Part shown: positions 34,857 through 43,314 of the stretch, one piece after another
Position numbering within the stretch: the first letter of the stretch is position 1
Layout of the letters: each line of letters opens with the position of its first letter
Assembly: GCA_050747825.1 (NCBI GenBank)
Contig: JBOGJG010000277.1
Coordinates: 1 to 64,000, forward strand
Origin: JBOGJG01 sp050747825
GTDB taxonomy: Bacteria; Acidobacteriota; UBA6911; RPQK01; JBOGJG01
Direction of reading: 5' to 3'
Length of the DNA: 64,000 bases
The notes under the pieces: model-generated
Database searches by the model: none
Told to the model about the DNA's origin: nothing
Seen by the model: only the letters and a program-made list of their open reading frames with translations
Position numbers and translations under genes: made by a program

Positions 34857-36313
34857 CTCTGCTTGACCCCGAACCCGACTTTTCCCGGATTCATAATGCC
34901 GTTCGGGTCTATGGCATTCTTGATCGTCTCCAGCAATTCCCAGGAGGCCCCATACTGGGCGCGCATGAAGCGGCCCAGTTTCAATCCGACGCCGTGGTGT
35001 TCATTGATCATGCCTCCATTATCCAGGGAAGCCTTCACGGCGGTGGCCCAGATCCGATTATGCAGCTTCAGAGCCTCTTCGGCCTCCTCAGGCGGAGTCT
35101 TGAGAATGAAACGGTCGTAAAGACTGGCACCCCAGGGAAACCAGTGGGAGAAATGCCCTATATAGCGAATGTCTAGGTCGCTGGAGAATTCCTCAATCGC
35201 CTTCTTCTTGGCGTAGTAGATCCTCTCGATATTATCGAAGGTCGAAATGGTCTCGACCGTCCCGTACATGCTGGGAAGCCCCAGCCCCAGCGGAGGGTAA
35301 TAGAAATCGTAGCGGTGATTCCACCAGCGCTCGCCCGGGTCGCGTTCCAGATCCCTGGCGCCCAACTCCTTGCAGATGGCCAGGGCGCGCTTCTCCTGGG
35401 CGGCGGCAATTTCCGCCCATCCATCGAACCCGATGATCATGTAAGCCCCTTCCAATTCGTATCCCAGGACCTCCTTGACCAGCGAACCGGTCGAGCTCGG
35501 GTCATACATTCGGATCACCAGCGGGTTAAGCCGCTCGAGCATCATGCGTCGCCCCGCCTCCAGACCGGTTGCGATGTCCTTGAACAGCATGGCTCGAAAC
35601 AAGCGCACCTCAGGCAGCCGCTCGATCTGCATGGTGGCTTCGGTGATTACTCCGAATACACCCTCCGAACCCAGGAACAGCCGCATGAAATCAGGACCCG
35701 AAGCGTGATTCGGCACTCCCGGCGTGCGGATGATGGAACCGTTGGGCAGCACTATTTCCATCCGCATGACCCGGTCTTCGGCCTTGCCGTATTTCGTGCT
35801 GATGGTGCCCGAGCCACGAGGCGCCAGGTATCCGCCCAGAGTCGCGCAATTGGCCGACGCGGGATAATGAGGAAGGGTGAGCCCTTTCTCATTAAGCGCC
35901 CACTCCAGTTGCGTTCCATTGATTCCGGCCTGGGCTGTAACGTAGAGTGATTTCTCATTGATCTCGAGAAGGCGGTCCAGCCGTTTTAAATCGAGGAGAA
36001 TGCCGCCATAAGTTGGAATAGCGCCGCCTTGAGTGCCGGAACCGCCCCCCCAGGGCACGACGGGAATGCCGTAGCTGTTGGCTATTTTCAGAATGGACGA
36101 AATCTCCTGTGCCGAACCTGGATGAACGATAAAATCCGCGGCGGCCGGCCGCAATCCCCGGTCCAGCCACATCTGAGACATCCACGACCAGTCGGTGGAG
36201 TAAACAAGACGGTCTGTGTCCTGAGTGGAAATGCGCCCGACGCCTACTACTTCCTCCAACTCGCTGAAGATCATTCCCTGCTGGAGAGTGGCCGGCGTAA
36301 CGGTGTCTGGCAT
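34853..36313 (-). CDS. FAD-binding oxidase/dehydrogenase, GlcD/AGPS-like
   Basis: The 486-residue flavoprotein has a PCMH/VAO-type FAD domain (VVPWGGGSGTQGGAIPTYGG, then PASANCATLGGYLAPRGSG and GSEGVFGVITEATMQI) and the C-terminal histidine motif INEHHGVGLKLGRFM. The sequence is related both to glycolate/D-lactate dehydrogenase (GlcD) and to alkylglycerone-phosphate synthase. Coupling with a GlcF-like Fe-S subunit favours oxidation of a 2-hydroxy acid or polyol over ether-lipid synthesis. It is the first gene of the five-gene operon and is divergent from a class IV aminotransferase (132-bp gap). Confidence 0.85.
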   Translation of the reverse strand: MPDTVTPATLQQGMIFSELEEVVGVGRISTQDTDRLVYSTDWSWMSQMWLDRGLRPAAADFIVHPGSAQEISSILKIANSYGIPVVPWGGGSGTQGGAIPTYGGILLDLKRLDRLLEINEKSLYVTAQAGINGTQLEWALNEKGLTLPHYPASANCATLGGYLAPRGSGTISTKYGKAEDRVMRMEIVLPNGSIIRTPGVPNHASGPDFMRLFLGSEGVFGVITEATMQIERLPEVRLFRAMLFKDIATGLEAGRRMMLERLNPLVIRMYDPSSTGSLVKEVLGYELEGAYMIIGFDGWAEIAAAQEKRALAICKELGARDLERDPGERWWNHRYDFYYPPLGLGLPSMYGTVETISTFDNIERIYYAKKKAIEEFSSDLDIRYIGHFSHWFPWGASLYDRFILKTPPEEAEEALKLHNRIWATAVKASLDNGGMINEHHGVGLKLGRFMRAQYGASWELLETIKNAIDPNGIMNPGKVGFGVKQR

Positions 36314-36445
36314 GAAGTGTGATCGTAAAGGCAGGCTCGATTGCTGTCAATACGTTCAATCGTCGGTATCCGCCAGCCTGATTCCGCCAGGCATCAAATC
36401 TCAAGATGGACTTACCAGCGGGACCAAAATAGAATCAATGAGCTT

Positions 36446-37297
36446 ATGGATTATGTTTATCTGAATGGTGAATTTGTAGCGCGCGCGGAAGCGACGATGG
36501 ACATCGAAGATCGTGGAGTCTTATTCGGTGACGGCGTCTACGAAGTGCTCCGTTTTTTCAATGGCCGGCCATTTGCAATGGCTGAACACGTGGCGCGCTT
36601 GAAGCGTAGTATGGCCACCATCGAACTTCCCGAGTCGGAAAACACAAAGCGGCTGGAAGCGGCTAGTGAAGAGCTGGTTGAGCGCAACCGGATTACCGAA
36701 GCAAAAGTGTATTGGCAGGTGACGCGAGGCACGGCCCCGCGCGATCACGCCATTCCGCCGGGACTTCGACCCAATGTTCTGATCATCACGTATCCGGCTC
36801 AGTCGCTCGATATCAAGGCTCCGCCCCGGAAATTGACGGCGACTCTCGTGGAAGATCGGCGATGGCACCTCTGCGCGGTCAAGTCCCTCATGTTACTGCC
36901 CAATGTGCTGGCGATGCGTGAGGCGAGCAATCGAGGCGCGAATGTACCCATACTGCATCGCGGCCAGATTGTAACTGAGGGAGCCGTAGCCAATGTGCTG
37001 ATCGTGCGCAACGGAGAGCTCCATACACATCCAGCCAATCAATGGATACTGGAGGGCGTGACTCGCGGCATCGTGCTTGGCCTTGCCCGAACTTTGGGAC
37101 TCACGGCGCATGAACGCACGTTTACAATCGATCAACTCTTGAGAGCCGACGAAGCAATCATGTGCGGCACGACAACCAATATCGAAGCTGTCATTGAAGT
37201 AGATGGGCAACTCATCTCAGGCGGCAGCATCGGACCCATCACGCGCCAATTGCATCAGGCACTGCTCGCAAAAATTGCGCAGGATTGTCGCCTGTAA
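36446..37297 (+). CDS. Class IV aminotransferase (D-amino-acid / branched-chain type)
   Basis: The 283-residue PLP enzyme starts MDYVYLNGEFV at ATG 36446, the normal family start; the longer frame from 36341 has no support. Fold-type IV marks are EDRGVLFGDGVYEVLRFFNGRPF, the PLP lysine in CAVKSLMLLPNVLA, EASNRGANVPIL, ILEGVTRGIVLGLAR and CGTTTNIEAVIEVDG. The sequence is closest to D-alanine aminotransferase, though branched-chain or ADC-lyase relatives cannot be excluded. It is divergent from the GlcD-like operon and could supply or remove an amino group in the same pathway. Confidence 0.87.
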   Translation: MDYVYLNGEFVARAEATMDIEDRGVLFGDGVYEVLRFFNGRPFAMAEHVARLKRSMATIELPESENTKRLEAASEELVERNRITEAKVYWQVTRGTAPRDHAIPPGLRPNVLIITYPAQSLDIKAPPRKLTATLVEDRRWHLCAVKSLMLLPNVLAMREASNRGANVPILHRGQIVTEGAVANVLIVRNGELHTHPANQWILEGVTRGIVLGLARTLGLTAHERTFTIDQLLRADEAIMCGTTTNIEAVIEVDGQLISGGSIGPITRQLHQALLAKIAQDCRL

Positions 37298-37357
37298 CGA
37301 AAAAAGTCAGAGGAAGCAGGTATATATGATGCAAATCCTTAAGAAAGGAGCACAATG

Positions 37358-37471
37358 ATGCCGACAAAAAAAGCAGCACCAAAAAAGGCAGCGCCGAAGA
37401 AGAAACCGGCGGCGAAAAAGTCTGGGGCGAAAAAGCCCGCTGCCAAGAAAAAGCCTGCTAAGAAGAAGTAA
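37358..37471 (+). CDS. Lys/Ala/Pro-rich histone-H1-tail-like microprotein (37 aa)
   Basis: A very short gene with a strong AAAGGAG at 37344-37350, 7 nt before ATG 37358 (a second ATG three bases earlier is too close). The product is almost only Lys, Ala and Pro in repeats of the KKPAAKK and KKAAPKK kind, like the C-terminal tails of histone H1 and the bacterial Hc1/HU-tail proteins. Such tails bind DNA or RNA by charge. The gene ends with TAA at 37469-37471 and is followed directly by a perfect hairpin, giving a complete monocistronic unit: ribosome binding site, gene, terminator. Confidence 0.75.
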   Translation: MPTKKAAPKKAAPKKKPAAKKSGAKKPAAKKKPAKKK

Positions 37472-37478
37472 CCTGCGC

Positions 37479-37507
37479 GCGGGCTCAGGTGCTCCTGCTG
37501 AGCCCGC
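37479..37507 (+). terminator. Terminator hairpin after the H1-like microprotein gene
   Basis: GCGGGCTCAG and CTGAGCCCGC form a perfect 10-bp stem with a 9-nt loop, 8 bp after the stop codon, followed by a T-rich stretch (tagctttcccgttta). Confidence 0.7.
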
Positions 37508-37535
37508 TAGCTTTCCCGTTTATTCGTCACTCGCC

Positions 37536-39503
37536 TTGCGATTAAAACTCCCGCTGCTTTTTTCTTCCGCCCTGATTTTTCTGGTCATAGTCACCCTTGT
37601 CTTTCTCACGCGAAATCCATCGCGCTCGACTGATGTGGAGTGGCCAAACTATGGAGGGGACTCAGCCAATTCCAAGTATTCGCCTCTGGATCAGATCCAC
37701 CGGGACAACGCAAATCGCCTCCACATCGCCTGGCGATGGAGCTCTCCCGACAACGAAGTGTGGAAAGACAAGCCGGCACTTCGCCCCTTTGTATTCGAAG
37801 CCACGCCTTTAATGGTGGACGGCACACTTTACACCAGCACCTCTCTGAGCCAGGTGGCGGCGATCGATGCCGCAACGGGCGTTACTCGGTGGCTTTACGA
37901 TCCAAGGAGCTATCAGTCAGATCATGCAGGCAATGTCGGTTTTGTAAACCGAGGTGTGGCTTACTGGAGTAATGGTGAGGAGCAGCGAATCTTTCTGGGA
38001 ACAGGAGACGGCCACCTCATTGCCCTGGACGCCCGCAGCGGAAAGCCGTATCCGCAGTTCGGCAAGAACGGCAGGATTGATTTGACGCTGGGACTGAGGC
38101 GTCCTATTGAGCGGCGCCACTACTCGGTCACCTCGCCTCCTATCGTCTGCCATGACGTCCTGATTGTGGGATCTTCCATCCCTGACCTGATTCGAAGAAA
38201 AGAGACGCCGCCAGGTGACGTGCGCGGATTCGATGTCCGCACGGGTGAGTTGCTGTGGACATTCCACTCTGTCCCTCAAGCAGGTGAGTACGGCAATGAG
38301 ACCTGGAAAGAGGGCTCGTGGGAATATGCCGGCAACACCAACGTCTGGAGCGTCATGAGTGCGGACCAGGAACTGGGATACATTTACCTTCCCTTCAGCG
38401 CTCCTGCGAGCGATTACTACGGCGGCCCTCGCCCCGGAGACAACCTGTTCGCTAACAGCCTGGTCTGCCTCAACGCCAAAACAGGTGAGCGCGTGTGGCA
38501 TTTTCAGACTGTCCATCACGACCTGTGGGACTATGACCTGGCCGCGGCCCCCAACCTGGTGAATATCACCGTTAGTGGCAAGGAAGTCAGAGCAGTGGCA
38601 CAGGTGACCAAGCATGGATTCTGTTTTGTGTTCGATCGGATCACCGGCCGGCCGATCTGGCCTATCGAAGAACGGCCCGTTCCTCAGTCCAGACTCGAGG
38701 GGGAGGAAACTTCTCCCACTCAACCATTCCCCACCAGGCCGCCTCCTTTTGAACGGCAAGGATTGTCGGCCGCGGATTTGATCGACTTCGTTCCCGAACT
38801 ACGCCAGGAGGCGCTGGACATCATTGAGCACTATGAGTACGGGCCGATGTTTACGCCGCCGGCTCTGAAGCCGACCGTCTACCTGCCAGGAAACGCCGGA
38901 GGCGCCAACTGGATGGGGGCCGCTTTCGACCCGTTGACAGGCACCCTGTACGTGCCGTCTATCAGCAGTCCGTATCTGATCGAGTTGGAAAAGCCGGACA
39001 CCGCAGATTCTGAGCTCACTTACCAGCTCAAGGAAGAGACGCAACTACTGCTCAGCGGCTCCGCAGGACTGCCTCTCGTGAAGCCGCCTTACTCGCGTGT
39101 TACCGCCATTGATCTCAATCGGGGGACGCACCTTTGGATGATTCCTTTCGGCGAAGGTCCTCGCCAGCATCCCCTATTAAAACATCTCGAGCTTCCGAAG
39201 CTCGGATCGGGAGCCCGCGCGTTTCTACTTCTGACCAGGACGTTGCTGTTTGCCGGTGAAGGAGCAAACAACGAGCGTCTGTTGGCCGGCATCCGGGGAG
39301 AGCGGTATAGCGATTGTTGCAATAACCAGCCGAAATTCAGGGCCTTCGATAAAGCGACAGGCGAATTGATCTGGGAGATGGAGATACCCGGCCATGCCTC
39401 AGGTTCTCCCATGACTTACAGCGTGAATGGGAAGCAGTACATTGTGGTCGCTATCGGAGGACTTGAGGAACCGGCCGAGCTGCTGGCGCTGGCGTTGGAT
39501 TAG
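37536..39503 (+). CDS. PQQ-dependent dehydrogenase (quinoprotein glucose-dehydrogenase-like)
   Basis: The 655-residue protein has an N-terminal hydrophobic signal/anchor (LPLLFSSALIFLVIVTLVFL) and an eight-bladed PQQ beta-propeller. Signs are EWPNYGGDSANSKYSPLDQI, repeated AIDAATGVTRWLYD-type blades, TVHHDLWDYDLAAAP, TGRPIWPIEERPVPQS, and a C-terminal FDKATGELIWEMEIPGHASG. It probably oxidises a sugar or alcohol in the periplasm and feeds electrons to quinone. There is no five-helix domain like that of E. coli Gcd, so it is soluble or singly anchored. The start is a TTG (37536) without a visible ribosome binding site, so it is uncertain. No PQQ synthesis genes are in the window. Confidence 0.85.
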   Translation: MRLKLPLLFSSALIFLVIVTLVFLTRNPSRSTDVEWPNYGGDSANSKYSPLDQIHRDNANRLHIAWRWSSPDNEVWKDKPALRPFVFEATPLMVDGTLYTSTSLSQVAAIDAATGVTRWLYDPRSYQSDHAGNVGFVNRGVAYWSNGEEQRIFLGTGDGHLIALDARSGKPYPQFGKNGRIDLTLGLRRPIERRHYSVTSPPIVCHDVLIVGSSIPDLIRRKETPPGDVRGFDVRTGELLWTFHSVPQAGEYGNETWKEGSWEYAGNTNVWSVMSADQELGYIYLPFSAPASDYYGGPRPGDNLFANSLVCLNAKTGERVWHFQTVHHDLWDYDLAAAPNLVNITVSGKEVRAVAQVTKHGFCFVFDRITGRPIWPIEERPVPQSRLEGEETSPTQPFPTRPPPFERQGLSAADLIDFVPELRQEALDIIEHYEYGPMFTPPALKPTVYLPGNAGGANWMGAAFDPLTGTLYVPSISSPYLIELEKPDTADSELTYQLKEETQLLLSGSAGLPLVKPPYSRVTAIDLNRGTHLWMIPFGEGPRQHPLLKHLELPKLGSGARAFLLLTRTLLFAGEGANNERLLAGIRGERYSDCCNNQPKFRAFDKATGELIWEMEIPGHASGSPMTYSVNGKQYIVVAIGGLEEPAELLALALD

Positions 39504-39511
39504 ACCTGCCC

Positions 39512-40507
39512 CTACGCCTTGTAAAACTCGATGCCCCCGTGGACAGCAAGATCGGCTACTTTGGAGACGAGCGACTGGCGCTGTTGATCATCCATTTTCA
39601 TAAAGGATCTGGCCAGGCCGATCTTCTCCCTCAAATGAGCGGGGCGGTCCGGGCCTGTGATGATGGCACTGACGGGTAAAGACCAGACAAAGTGGATCGC
39701 CTCAGCCATGCTGACACGATTGGGCACGAGATGCGGTTTGTCTCCATGCTCTCCCTGGCGTGATCCCCCGAAAAAACCGCCGTTGGCCAGTGACTTCATG
39801 CCCAGGATGGCGATCTTGCGTTCGACCAGGCGGGGCATGACCTGTTTGATGAAGCTGTTATAGCTGGGATCGGCCAGGTTAACCGGCATTTGACAGGTCT
39901 GAAAGGAATCGCCTGCCAGTTCCAACATGCGCAGGTGGGCATCCGGAATACGATGGCCGGTAAAGCCGATGTGGCGGACCTTTCCCGAAGCCTGGGCCTC
40001 ACGGAAAACATCCAGAACACCGCTCCGCAGCCGGGACTCCGCATCCTCGGGTGTCTCGAGGCTGTGCATCTGCCAGAGATCCAGGTAATCGGTTTTGAGC
40101 CGGCGCAGCGTGGCCTCCAGGTGCTCTCGAGCGGTTCGTGCATCCTGCGCCAGAGACTTCGTCATTAGAAAGACCACGTCCCGGTATTTGGGGACCAGCA
40201 GTCGTCCCAGACGCTCTTCGCTTCCGCCGTTCTGATACGACTCAGCGCAATCAAAGAAGCGGATACCTCCTCCTATGGCCGCCTCAACCGTGTCCTCGGC
40301 CTCTCGCTCGCTCATACGTCCTAAATGCCATCCGCCCACTCCGAGCATCGTCACCGCATCACCGCTATCTCCCAACTTGCGCCTCGGGAGCAAAGCGCCA
40401 AAGCGGTCGGAGGAAGGATCGGCTTCTCGATTTCCAGAGCAGCCGGATAATTGTAGTCCGGCCGTGATTGCCGCCAGTGACTTCAGAAAAATTCGCCTGT
40501 CGATCAT
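39512..40507 (-). CDS. Aldo/keto reductase with Tat signal and lipobox
   Basis: The 331-residue protein begins MIDRRIFLKSLAAITAGLQL, a twin-arginine signal followed by SGC, so it may be exported folded and lipid-anchored. The aldo/keto-reductase barrel is clear: GVGGWHLG, FFDCAESYQNGGSEERLGRLL with the catalytic Asp and Tyr, MTKS with the Lys, and YLDLWQMHSLE with the His. An extracytoplasmic AKR is unusual because NADPH is cytosolic; such proteins in Acidobacteriota may hold the cofactor tightly. Start at ATG 40507. It ends 8 bp from the convergent PQQ dehydrogenase. Confidence 0.85.
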   Translation of the reverse strand: MIDRRIFLKSLAAITAGLQLSGCSGNREADPSSDRFGALLPRRKLGDSGDAVTMLGVGGWHLGRMSEREAEDTVEAAIGGGIRFFDCAESYQNGGSEERLGRLLVPKYRDVVFLMTKSLAQDARTAREHLEATLRRLKTDYLDLWQMHSLETPEDAESRLRSGVLDVFREAQASGKVRHIGFTGHRIPDAHLRMLELAGDSFQTCQMPVNLADPSYNSFIKQVMPRLVERKIAILGMKSLANGGFFGGSRQGEHGDKPHLVPNRVSMAEAIHFVWSLPVSAIITGPDRPAHLREKIGLARSFMKMDDQQRQSLVSKVADLAVHGGIEFYKA

Positions 40508-40620
40508 GCTATTGTGATTTTTAGCACACTCCAGGTTGTCTAACAACTGAAGCACTAGCCGAGACTGGCTGGGGTTTGACCAGAGGATTTTTTTTGGTAG
40601 GCTTCCCTGCAAGGTTTACG

Positions 40621-41109
40621 ATGCAGAGCACCCACTATCAGGGAAAGACCCTGGCTGAATGGACGCGGGATCTGATGCTTCCCAAGGCCACGCGACGCCT
40701 TATGGCAGCTAAGGTGCTGGCGGAGATTGGAGCGGAGGCCACCGGGACTTTAATCACCGCTTTGCAGCACAAAGATCCCGCCGTACGCTACTGGGCGGCC
40801 ACAGGATTAAGAAAGGCCGGATCCTTGCCTGAGGAAGGCACTACTGCTCTGGCGGCTCTGCTGAACGACCCCTCGGGCAGCGTTCGCATCCGGGCAGCGG
40901 AAGCCTTGTTCAGGCTGGGCCTACAGACTCAGGCACTTTCAAAGCTTGCGGCAGCTTTGAAGGACAGTAATCCACGCGTGCGCCTGTACGCTGTCGAGAC
41001 CCTAAGCCGTCTTGCCCCCGGCTCTCCAGAGGCCTTCGCGCTCATCCAAAGCGCCTCCCAAGATGAAGATAATTACGTCGCGCGAGCCGTTGAGAACGCC
41101 CTGCATTAA
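40621..41109 (+). CDS. HEAT-repeat protein
   Basis: The 162-residue soluble protein opens with YQGKTLAEWTRDLMLPKATRR and then has HEAT/PBS-lyase-like repeats: AVRYWAATGLRKAGSLPEEG, SVRIRAAEALFRLG, RVRLYAVETLSRLAPGSPEA. Repeats of this kind often follow sulfatases in related bacteria; here the domain stands alone and is likely a protein-binding scaffold. AAGG lies upstream of ATG 40621; a longer start at 40576 has no conserved sequence. Confidence 0.8.
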   Translation: MQSTHYQGKTLAEWTRDLMLPKATRRLMAAKVLAEIGAEATGTLITALQHKDPAVRYWAATGLRKAGSLPEEGTTALAALLNDPSGSVRIRAAEALFRLGLQTQALSKLAAALKDSNPRVRLYAVETLSRLAPGSPEAFALIQSASQDEDNYVARAVENALH

Positions 41110-41160
41110 CAATCACTATAGATTTCGAGAGAATAGTAGCAGAGGTCTTTAAAGCAATAG

Positions 41161-42360
41161 ATGGAAATCAATCAACCTCACCGTGAGGGTCTTCAGGCCC
41201 GAATCGATGCACTTGGGGCCGCCCGCAAAGCGTTAAGAGCAAAATCACCGGAAGCAGCGGATTCAATTCGAAGGCTTGCCAGGTCCGTCCGTGTTTCCGG
41301 ACAATTAGAAAACTGTCCTGGAGTCATTGATGCCGCCCGCGCCCTTGAGGAGAGCGACGACGAACACCTTTCGGCTCTGCTGGAACAGTTGCTGACCAGC
41401 CTGAAGGCGGCAGTCGTGGTGATTCCTCTCGAGAGTACAAAGGTCCTGGTGGTCGAGGATGATCCCGTAACTGCCAGGGTACTGGAAAGTGTGCTCTCTT
41501 CTCCCGGCCGCGAGATTCTTTTTGCAGAAACCGCGGCTGTGGCCGAGCGGATTCTGGAAGAAAATGAAATCTCGCTGCTCATCCTGGATCTGATGCTGCC
41601 GGACGCAGATGGACGAACGGTTCTTCTTCATCTGAGCGAATACTACGGCAGCGCCGGGGTACCGGTGTTCATTCTCTCTTCACGCGGGGGAGTCGAGGAT
41701 AAGACCGAATGCTTCGCCTTGGGAGCCGACGAGTATTTTGAGAAGCCATTTAATCCGGAGGTCATCTCGGCAGCAGTTGCCGCCAAGCTCCAACGCTCCG
41801 CTGAAATCTCACGCCGAGCCCGCCAGGACCTCCTCACCGCTCTTCCCAATCGCGTGGCTTTACAGGAGACCTTTGACCGCGAGCAGTCGCTGCGCACCCG
41901 GGTGCTCAGGCCCCTTTCCCTGGCCATGCTGGACTTCGATCACTTTAAGGAGATTAACGATACTTATGGTCACAGCACCGGAGACGCCGTGCTGCGCCAG
42001 GGCGCTTCTCTGATTTCCCAAACGTTTCGGGGCTCGGATGTCCTGGGACGCTGGGGAGGCGAGGAGTTTGTGGTGTTGTTTCCCAACACCAACCTCGACG
42101 GGGCGATGAGCGCCGTCGAGAAGGCCCTTTCTGTTTTTCGCCGCAAAGCTTTTGAAGTCAATGGCCGGGAGTCGGTTCATCTCAGCTTTTCAGCAGGCGT
42201 CGTCGAGGTCAGCGAAGGAGCATCCATCGACGGGGCCGTGGAAAAGGCCGATCAGCTCCTTTATCTGGCCAAAGCGGCGGGCGGGAACTGCGTGTTGCCT
42301 GAAGCCTCAACGGAAGAGCCGGAAGTCCAGCATACCGTGGGATCTCGTGATCAGGCTTGA
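41161..42360 (+). CDS. Response regulator with GGDEF domain (diguanylate cyclase)
   Basis: The 399-residue protein has an N-terminal helical segment (1-90), a receiver domain (TKVLVVEDDPVTARVL, phosphoacceptor Asp143 in LLILDLMLPDADG, Ser and Lys in ILSSRG and YFEKPF), and a C-terminal GGDEF domain (LTALPNRVALQETFDRE, then LDFDHFKEINDTYGHSTGD and the active-site GGEEF). It should make cyclic di-GMP when phosphorylated. No inhibitory RxxD site is evident just before GGEEF (it reads VLGRWGGEEF). No histidine kinase gene is adjacent. Its 3' end overlaps the convergent ctaA gene by 54 bp. Confidence 0.9.
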   Translation: MEINQPHREGLQARIDALGAARKALRAKSPEAADSIRRLARSVRVSGQLENCPGVIDAARALEESDDEHLSALLEQLLTSLKAAVVVIPLESTKVLVVEDDPVTARVLESVLSSPGREILFAETAAVAERILEENEISLLILDLMLPDADGRTVLLHLSEYYGSAGVPVFILSSRGGVEDKTECFALGADEYFEKPFNPEVISAAVAAKLQRSAEISRRARQDLLTALPNRVALQETFDREQSLRTRVLRPLSLAMLDFDHFKEINDTYGHSTGDAVLRQGASLISQTFRGSDVLGRWGGEEFVVLFPNTNLDGAMSAVEKALSVFRRKAFEVNGRESVHLSFSAGVVEVSEGASIDGAVEKADQLLYLAKAAGGNCVLPEASTEEPEVQHTVGSRDQA

Positions 42361-43269
42361 GGCCCGAACCTGCTTTGCCAGGGCGGCCGCGGCCAACAGA
42401 ACCACTGAAATCCAGAGCAGGTCCGCCAGCAGTAGGTGCAGCAGTTGAATCCAGACGGGGGCCAGCAGCGCGATGTTGATCGATCCTACGATAATCTGAA
42501 TTACTACCAATAGTGCCACCAGATGTGAAAATATCCGCGTTTCCGGGCGGCGCCGGAGCGTGTACACGAACCAGGCAGCAAAGAGCAGGTAGCCGCCAAT
42601 AATTATTGCCAGCGTCGGGTGGATGACCCGCAGCCGAATCAAAAAATGAGCTGTCGGAGAGAAGTCCTGCTGAACCCCCTCAGCCAGCGAACGGGCGGGA
42701 AACAGCGTATCCCCCAGAGCGCTAACGGCTCCTGTAGCACCCAGGGCCAGCAGAGCAACAAAGGCGAGACCCAGTATCCACGAGATTAATCCCTGGCGAC
42801 GCAAGCTAAGCCCCGATTTTCCGGAAGCCCACCAGGCGGTCAGGGTGAGCGCAGCCAGCAGCAAGAACGTATTGACCAGATGAGCCGCGATGGAAACGGC
42901 CCGAGCTATGGAGGCATTCTGAGCCACCAACTCAAAGAGGACCAGCCCAGCCCCAATGAGAGCCTCGATAAAGATGAGAACCACAGAGAAGACGGCCCCG
43001 GTTCTCACCGGAGATCCCCTGGGAAAGAGACGAAAAGCCGACAAAAGCCCGAGGACCAGTAGAAGGGCCAGGCCGCTCGTCGCGCGGTGAGTAAACTCGA
43101 TGAACGTAGCCAGCTCCGCAGCCCGGGGGATTACTTCCCCGTTGCAAAGCGGCCAATGGCTCCCACAGCCGGCCCCGGACCCGGTAGCCCGCACATAGGC
43201 TCCCCATAGAATGACCAGCAGAGTAAACGCCAGTACCAGCCATGCATAGGCAGCAAACCACTTCCGCAT
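42307..43269 (-). CDS. ctaA: Heme A synthase (COX15/CtaA)
   Basis: The 320-residue polytopic protein has eight predicted helices and the family marks GAYVRATGSGAGCGSHWPLCNG (cysteine pair in the first periplasmic loop), FIEFTHRATSGLA, AHLVNTFLLL, RLRVIHPTLAIIIGGY and IQLLHLLLADLLW with the heme-ligand histidines. It oxidises the C8 methyl of heme O to make heme A for cytochrome c oxidase. It is divergent from hemH across 45 bp, so the last steps of heme synthesis are encoded side by side. Confidence 0.92.
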   Translation of the reverse strand: MRKWFAAYAWLVLAFTLLVILWGAYVRATGSGAGCGSHWPLCNGEVIPRAAELATFIEFTHRATSGLALLLVLGLLSAFRLFPRGSPVRTGAVFSVVLIFIEALIGAGLVLFELVAQNASIARAVSIAAHLVNTFLLLAALTLTAWWASGKSGLSLRRQGLISWILGLAFVALLALGATGAVSALGDTLFPARSLAEGVQQDFSPTAHFLIRLRVIHPTLAIIIGGYLLFAAWFVYTLRRRPETRIFSHLVALLVVIQIIVGSINIALLAPVWIQLLHLLLADLLWISVVLLAAAALAKQVRASSLITRSHGMLDFRLFR

Positions 43270-43314
43270 AATCGCGGACTAGTATAATGGTTCTTTGGTT
43301 TCTTGGTTTAACCC

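Noticed and set aside
34853..36313. Alkylglycerone-phosphate synthase for ether lipids, linked to the tetraether-synthase-like gene
   Set aside because: Tight coupling to a GlcF-like Fe-S subunit and a catabolic operon favours a hydroxy-acid dehydrogenase; the lipid link is not supported by context.
36341..36445. N-terminal extension of the aminotransferase
   Set aside because: Class IV aminotransferases start at the YLNGEFV strand; the extra 35 residues have no conserved sequence.
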